This document shows positions 34,190-37,817 of a stretch of 37,817 nucleotides of DNA, piece by piece. Origin of the DNA: Rodentolepis nana (lineage: Eukaryota > Platyhelminthes > Cestoda > Cyclophyllidea > Hymenolepididae); the NCBI GenBank assembly GCA_900617975.1, contig UZAE01012350.1, forward strand, positions 1 to 37,817. The letters are read 5' to 3'. A model generated the notes under the pieces. It made no database searches. It had not been told where the DNA came from and was given only the letters and a program-made list of their open reading frames with translations. The translations under genes were made by a program, and so were the position numbers. Every line of letters begins with the position of its first letter. The stretch's first letter is position 1.

Positions 34190-34612
34190 ATGGGGAATCT
34201 TTTTAAATCCGGACGGTAATTTCTGTTTTAACCAAAATTTTCTGTAGATCTTCTGAAATTGAGAACTTTGTTCAAGAACAAATTAAGTCGGCTCATGTTG
34301 TAATGTTTGTCAAGAAAACATGTCCTTATTGCTCAGATGCTATAGATATCCTTCGCTCTCAGTACGGACCAAATTTCACCGAAAATGATATGCATGTCAT
34401 TGATATTGCAAAGCGACCAGATCATGAGGCTATTCAAGATTATTTGTGCAAAATAACTGGGGCAAGAACCGTATGTTTTATTGGAATTTATCTTTAATGA
34501 CTGTATATAGGTGCCTCGAATTTTTATTGGACAAACTAGTATTGGTGGTTGCAGCGATTTGGACAAATTAAAAAAGACAGGTGCCCTTGCTGAACTACTT
34601 CAACAAAAGTAG
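34190..34612 (+). CDS. Dithiol glutaredoxin (CPYC), three exons
   Basis: This small glutathione-dependent oxidoreductase reduces protein disulfides and mixed glutathione disulfides. Exons are 34190-34215, 34248-34470 and 34511-34612, giving 116 aa; the introns are 32 and 40 nt. The active site CPYC is at residues 34-37 after VVMFVKKT. The cis-Pro glutathione-binding loop is TVPRIFIG (83-90, split by intron 2), and the GGCSDLDKL motif at 95-103 fits the GG(C/D)D motif. The protein starts MGNLFKSG, so removal of Met would expose Gly2; N-terminal myristoylation is conceivable but unproven. There is no long mitochondrial presequence, which favours a cytosolic GLRX type. Family is certain; paralogue name is not. 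Confidence 0.95.
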
Positions 34613-36844
34613 TCAAATTTCTTGAAGAACTATGTGTGGGGCATAACTAACAATTTTTCGCTTTTTGTATGTATTGATCATAATGTTTAATGCAAATAAT
34701 GCCATTAAAAATCTCTACTTGTGTTTTTTCCTTTTGTTTTACTATATGTACTTTTCAAAGTTAATATATATATATATATATTCATTGTTGAATCCTAATA
34801 TATATCCAATATCTTTGTAATTAGTTGTTTACTTAAAGAAGGTTCCACTATATGAGTTCGCATTAAGTTTTAAAATTTTTCCCATAATTTATTTTTCAGT
34901 TTGTACGATAAATCTGCGGTCTTTCATGCTATCATGTCTGAACGCAGAATCGATTGCTTTATCGTATTGTCGTATGTCTTTTTCTAGCTTTTCAAATTTT
35001 AAAAAATAACTTATCAACTGATGCTTTCATCGAAGCCTCTTTTTGTATTTTATACATATAAATGCTTCGTTTCTAATTAAATCAGACACATTATCCACTT
35101 ATCGATAATTTTTGCTACTCAAAGTTCGTCTGCTGTTAAATATAATTTTAAAAATTCAATTTTCCATTGTCACCAACCTTTGTTGATTGGCAGAAAAAAT
35201 TTGAATGCATCAGTTACTTCTTTCTTTTTCGTAAATGAACTGACATTCGGTAACCTAATCAATTTAAGAAGTTTCGCTTCCTGTTGACAGGTGGCGAGCT
35301 TTTTGTGAAGTTTTCAAGACATTTGCTTTTTAAAACCTTTTCTTCTCTGTAAGGCAGAAATTGGAGCAATATTTTCTATTTTGCCATAGATGATAGTGCA
35401 AAAAATTCGCTATTGCAAATCTTTCGCTCTGATTACAGTACATTTTCTCTTGATTCATTGCCAGATCATTTTTTTAAATTAATACAGCTGTAGAGACAGT
35501 TATATCTGTAGATTCATTAATACTTTGAACTGTACCATTCTTTTAAGTTCTCTAATTAATTGCGATGTTAACCATATAAAAATATCTAAACTAAGTAGTA
35601 TTCTGTTGAACAGAGGTTTACAAAGTTGAGCAAATATCCGAAGGTTTGAAGTGAAAGTAAATAGAATCGGAGTTAAGAACATGATCATTCACCAATTTCT
35701 AATTACTTAGGCTTGTAGTGCGGATAATTTGGATTTCTCCAGAGTTCGCATTATTTCATGTGACTCATGCTTGTTAGTTTATTTATCCTAAATTTGGCTT
35801 GAAGATTGGATGATGAATTATGCCATTCTTATTGTAACAAGAAGAACAATGTCCATCCGAGGCCAAAATGATTTTCTGAGTTCAGTATTCTGACGCTAAT
35901 GACCACTTTACTTGTTACTTTAAGAACCCCTATCAGGTAGCATTTTAGAGCTGCCAAAATGAACTCCGGCACAATTGAATATCCTCGATTTTTAAACACA
36001 GATATCAGTGGCGCCGACACAATTTTAGCTGTTTAAGTTGAGCGCACAAAAGCCAAGCCACCAATAGATTCGTTAGTATGAAATCGAAAACCTTTGGGCT
36101 GTCCATTTGTAACGAAATAGGTTACAGTTAAGTATATTAGGGACAAAGTTCATTACCAGATCGTATGAGTTCGTGTCTTTAATTTTCAGCCCTGATTGGC
36201 TGCCAGGCTAATAAAGCAGCCTTATCTGCAGACCTACCTCCGGAATAAAAATGAGTAGTGTTTTAATCCAAAATTTTATTAAACTTGTAATATCCAATGC
36301 AATTAATTCAAGTTAGCACCTTAGTTACGGCCATTATGACTCCTCTATCACCCTAGCAGATTCCAGAATGCTGTAATTTCAGATTCTTGAATTATGTTGC
36401 GGTGCAAAGAATACCATTTGTTAAAACATATTTTGAATAAAATTAAAAGAGAGAAATAGATGCGAAATAAGCACGGTTTGACATTTAAAATTTTTTGGAA
36501 GGAGTGAATTCCAAAATTTTAATTAGGGAGAGGGGGGGGGGGCTAATCTAGGTAACTATTTCCAGCCTTCAATACTGAAATAAAAGAGGGGGGAAGGTGG
36601 TACCCTGGAGCCGCAGTGATAAGAAACTTGCACTCCACCAGCTATGGGATTGACCTCTGAATTTATTGGCGTGCAAGTTTGGATCCAATATAATATTTAT
36701 GCATGCCATACTGACCCAATTCGGCAGTTTTCAATACATTGTATACGCGTACTTCAATCGCCCTGCAATCAATAAGTCATCTAGCACATACAGTCCAATG
36801 AATCAACAAAGACAAAATTAATTCGGAAACCTAATTTACTCCTG
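34613..36844. other. Intergenic region between glutaredoxin and the mariner remnant
   Basis: AT-rich with an (AT)n run at about 34763-34781 and an 11-nt G run at 36532-36542. At about 36608-36665 a segment with GAGCCGCAGTGATAAGA and GGGATTGACCTC vaguely resembles tRNA A and B boxes. No exon is recognised. Confidence 0.45.
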
Positions 36845-37600
36845 ATAGAACTAGGGTGAGTCGATAAGTCAGTAGACGAATTTCATAATTTATTTACTTA
36901 ACAAGCGATTGCACTCACATTTCTACATAGGCACCATTGATGACTAAACACTTTAGTGAACTACATTTCCACGTGTAAATTCCCGCATAGTAAGAAATTA
37001 TGACTGTCTATTGGACCCTGAAATTACATGCATTTTCGTTTCCAAAAAATAGTGGCTTGACCTTCTTAAAGGATCTGTAAGATTTGAACCTGACAGACCC
37101 ATATGTTCCTTTTGGATCCGCTCTTTTGATGAAATTTTGTTTCCTGGATCACAATGGTGAATCCACACTTCATCTCTGGTTCCATAACGCCTAAAAATCA
37201 CCCTCATTTGTTTACAAGGTGGGTAAAGAAAGTTCAGCTTGCTGGATCAGTTATCGTTTCTGCAACGCCTTTGGAGCCCAGTGTGCCAATTGAGTGCTTG
37301 GTCAAGTGAAGATTTACGGTGAGAATTGAAAATTTTGATCCGTATGTGTTTCCTACTTCATGGACAATTTCCTCAATGTTAACTCGCCGATCTTGTTCCT
37401 ACACTAGGTTCTGCACAAGAGAGATTTTCTTGATTCCTTCCTGTGGTGGGTCTCCCTCCTTGTGGGTCGTCATCAAATTGCGCTCTTTCCTCTTTAAAGT
37501 GTTTCATTCAATCATAACCAACTACTCTACATGATTCAGAGTCTCCGTAAACCTATTGGGGATGCAACCTATCTTAATGATGACTTTACATAGAACGATC
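36845..37600 (-). mobile_element. Decayed mariner-type (Tc1/mariner) DNA transposon
   Basis: Transposase fragments on the minus strand lie in three different frames in the usual order. DDDPQGGRPTT (from about 37480; family EDDPRSGRPPT) is followed by DRRVNIEEIVHEVG and TYGSKFSILT (about 37410-37320; family helix-turn-helix linker region). DEVWIHHCDPGNK and SSKERIQKE (about 37170-37100) then match mariner DETWVHHYDPETKRQSKEW, including the first catalytic Asp position of the D,D34D triad. Frameshifts and stops interrupt the frame and the C-terminal catalytic part is not found. GGGTGAGTCGATAAGTCAGT at 36853-36872 is terminal-inverted-repeat-like; the other end was not found in the window. The copy is inactive. 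Confidence 0.8.
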
Positions 37601-37817
37601 GGACATTTGTATGTTATTAAGGAGTCTCTAAAGAAAATGTTTGAACTTGTACAAACTTGTAAGTCTTCGTCACAGAACTTTTGACTCATTCTCGTATCAA
37701 TCATCAATTAAGCTCTCGCCGTAATGTCGAGCCTTTGAAAAAATGTTTGTTTATACCGTTACTATCATGCCAGGCCTCTAATTTATTGCTGTAAATAAGA
37801 AGAGGAATTATGTAATT
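37601..37817. other. Window end, nothing recognised
   Basis: The remaining 217 nt show no ORF, splice-compatible exon or repeat. They may be the missing 5' end of the mariner element or flanking DNA. Confidence 0.4.

Overview
This is a nuclear genome window from a metazoan. The gene models are intron-split, every protein I can identify has an animal-type orthologue, and there is no bacterial-style gene packing. A flatworm (Platyhelminthes, probably a parasitic neodermatan) is the most likely source. The reasons are a mixture of very short introns (31-48 nt) with kilobase introns, an AT-rich background with many long poly(G)/poly(C) runs, and closely spaced same-strand genes that each have a 3' splice acceptor just before the ATG, as expected for spliced-leader trans-splicing. 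The phylum is an inference. The splicing models below were built by hand from reading frame, GT/AG sites and family conservation.

Layout: (1) 1412-4641, minus strand: a nine-exon p53/p63/p73-family gene. (2) About 4.7-10.4 kb: non-coding. (3) 10391-19060, minus: an ATG4C/D-type autophagy cysteine protease in five exons. Upstream on the same strand, 164 nt away, is MRPL20 (19225-19911). (4) A 508-nt divergent spacer (19912-20419) separates MRPL20 from a plus-strand run of TOMM20 (20420-20938), a CLCC1-like membrane protein (21041-21982) and the queuosine-salvage enzyme QNG1 (22101-28140). QNG1 intron 2 is 3 kb long and carries a small unrecognised membrane-protein ORF on the opposite strand. 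(5) 31414-32663, plus: a short FNBP4-like WW protein with four mini-introns, convergent with the minus-strand U4/U6.U5 tri-snRNP protein SNRNP27 (32891-33473). (6) 34190-34612, plus: a dithiol glutaredoxin. (7) 36.85-37.6 kb: a decayed mariner-type transposon.

A roughly 240-300 bp interspersed repeat occurs three times (about 241-546, 18557-18796 inverted, and 30368-30656). There are also microsatellites and at least ten G/C homopolymer runs of 10-30 nt.

Functional theme: the central block joins two mitochondrial genes (MRPL20 and TOMM20, transcribed divergently) to an autophagy protease, an ER membrane protein and a tRNA-modification salvage enzyme, in what look like two short trans-spliced operons. 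The p53-like protein keeps the DNA-binding core but appears to have Asp in place of the zinc-ligand His. I found no obviously novel system. The most unusual items are the operon architecture, the p53 zinc-site change, the nested ORF and the repeat family.
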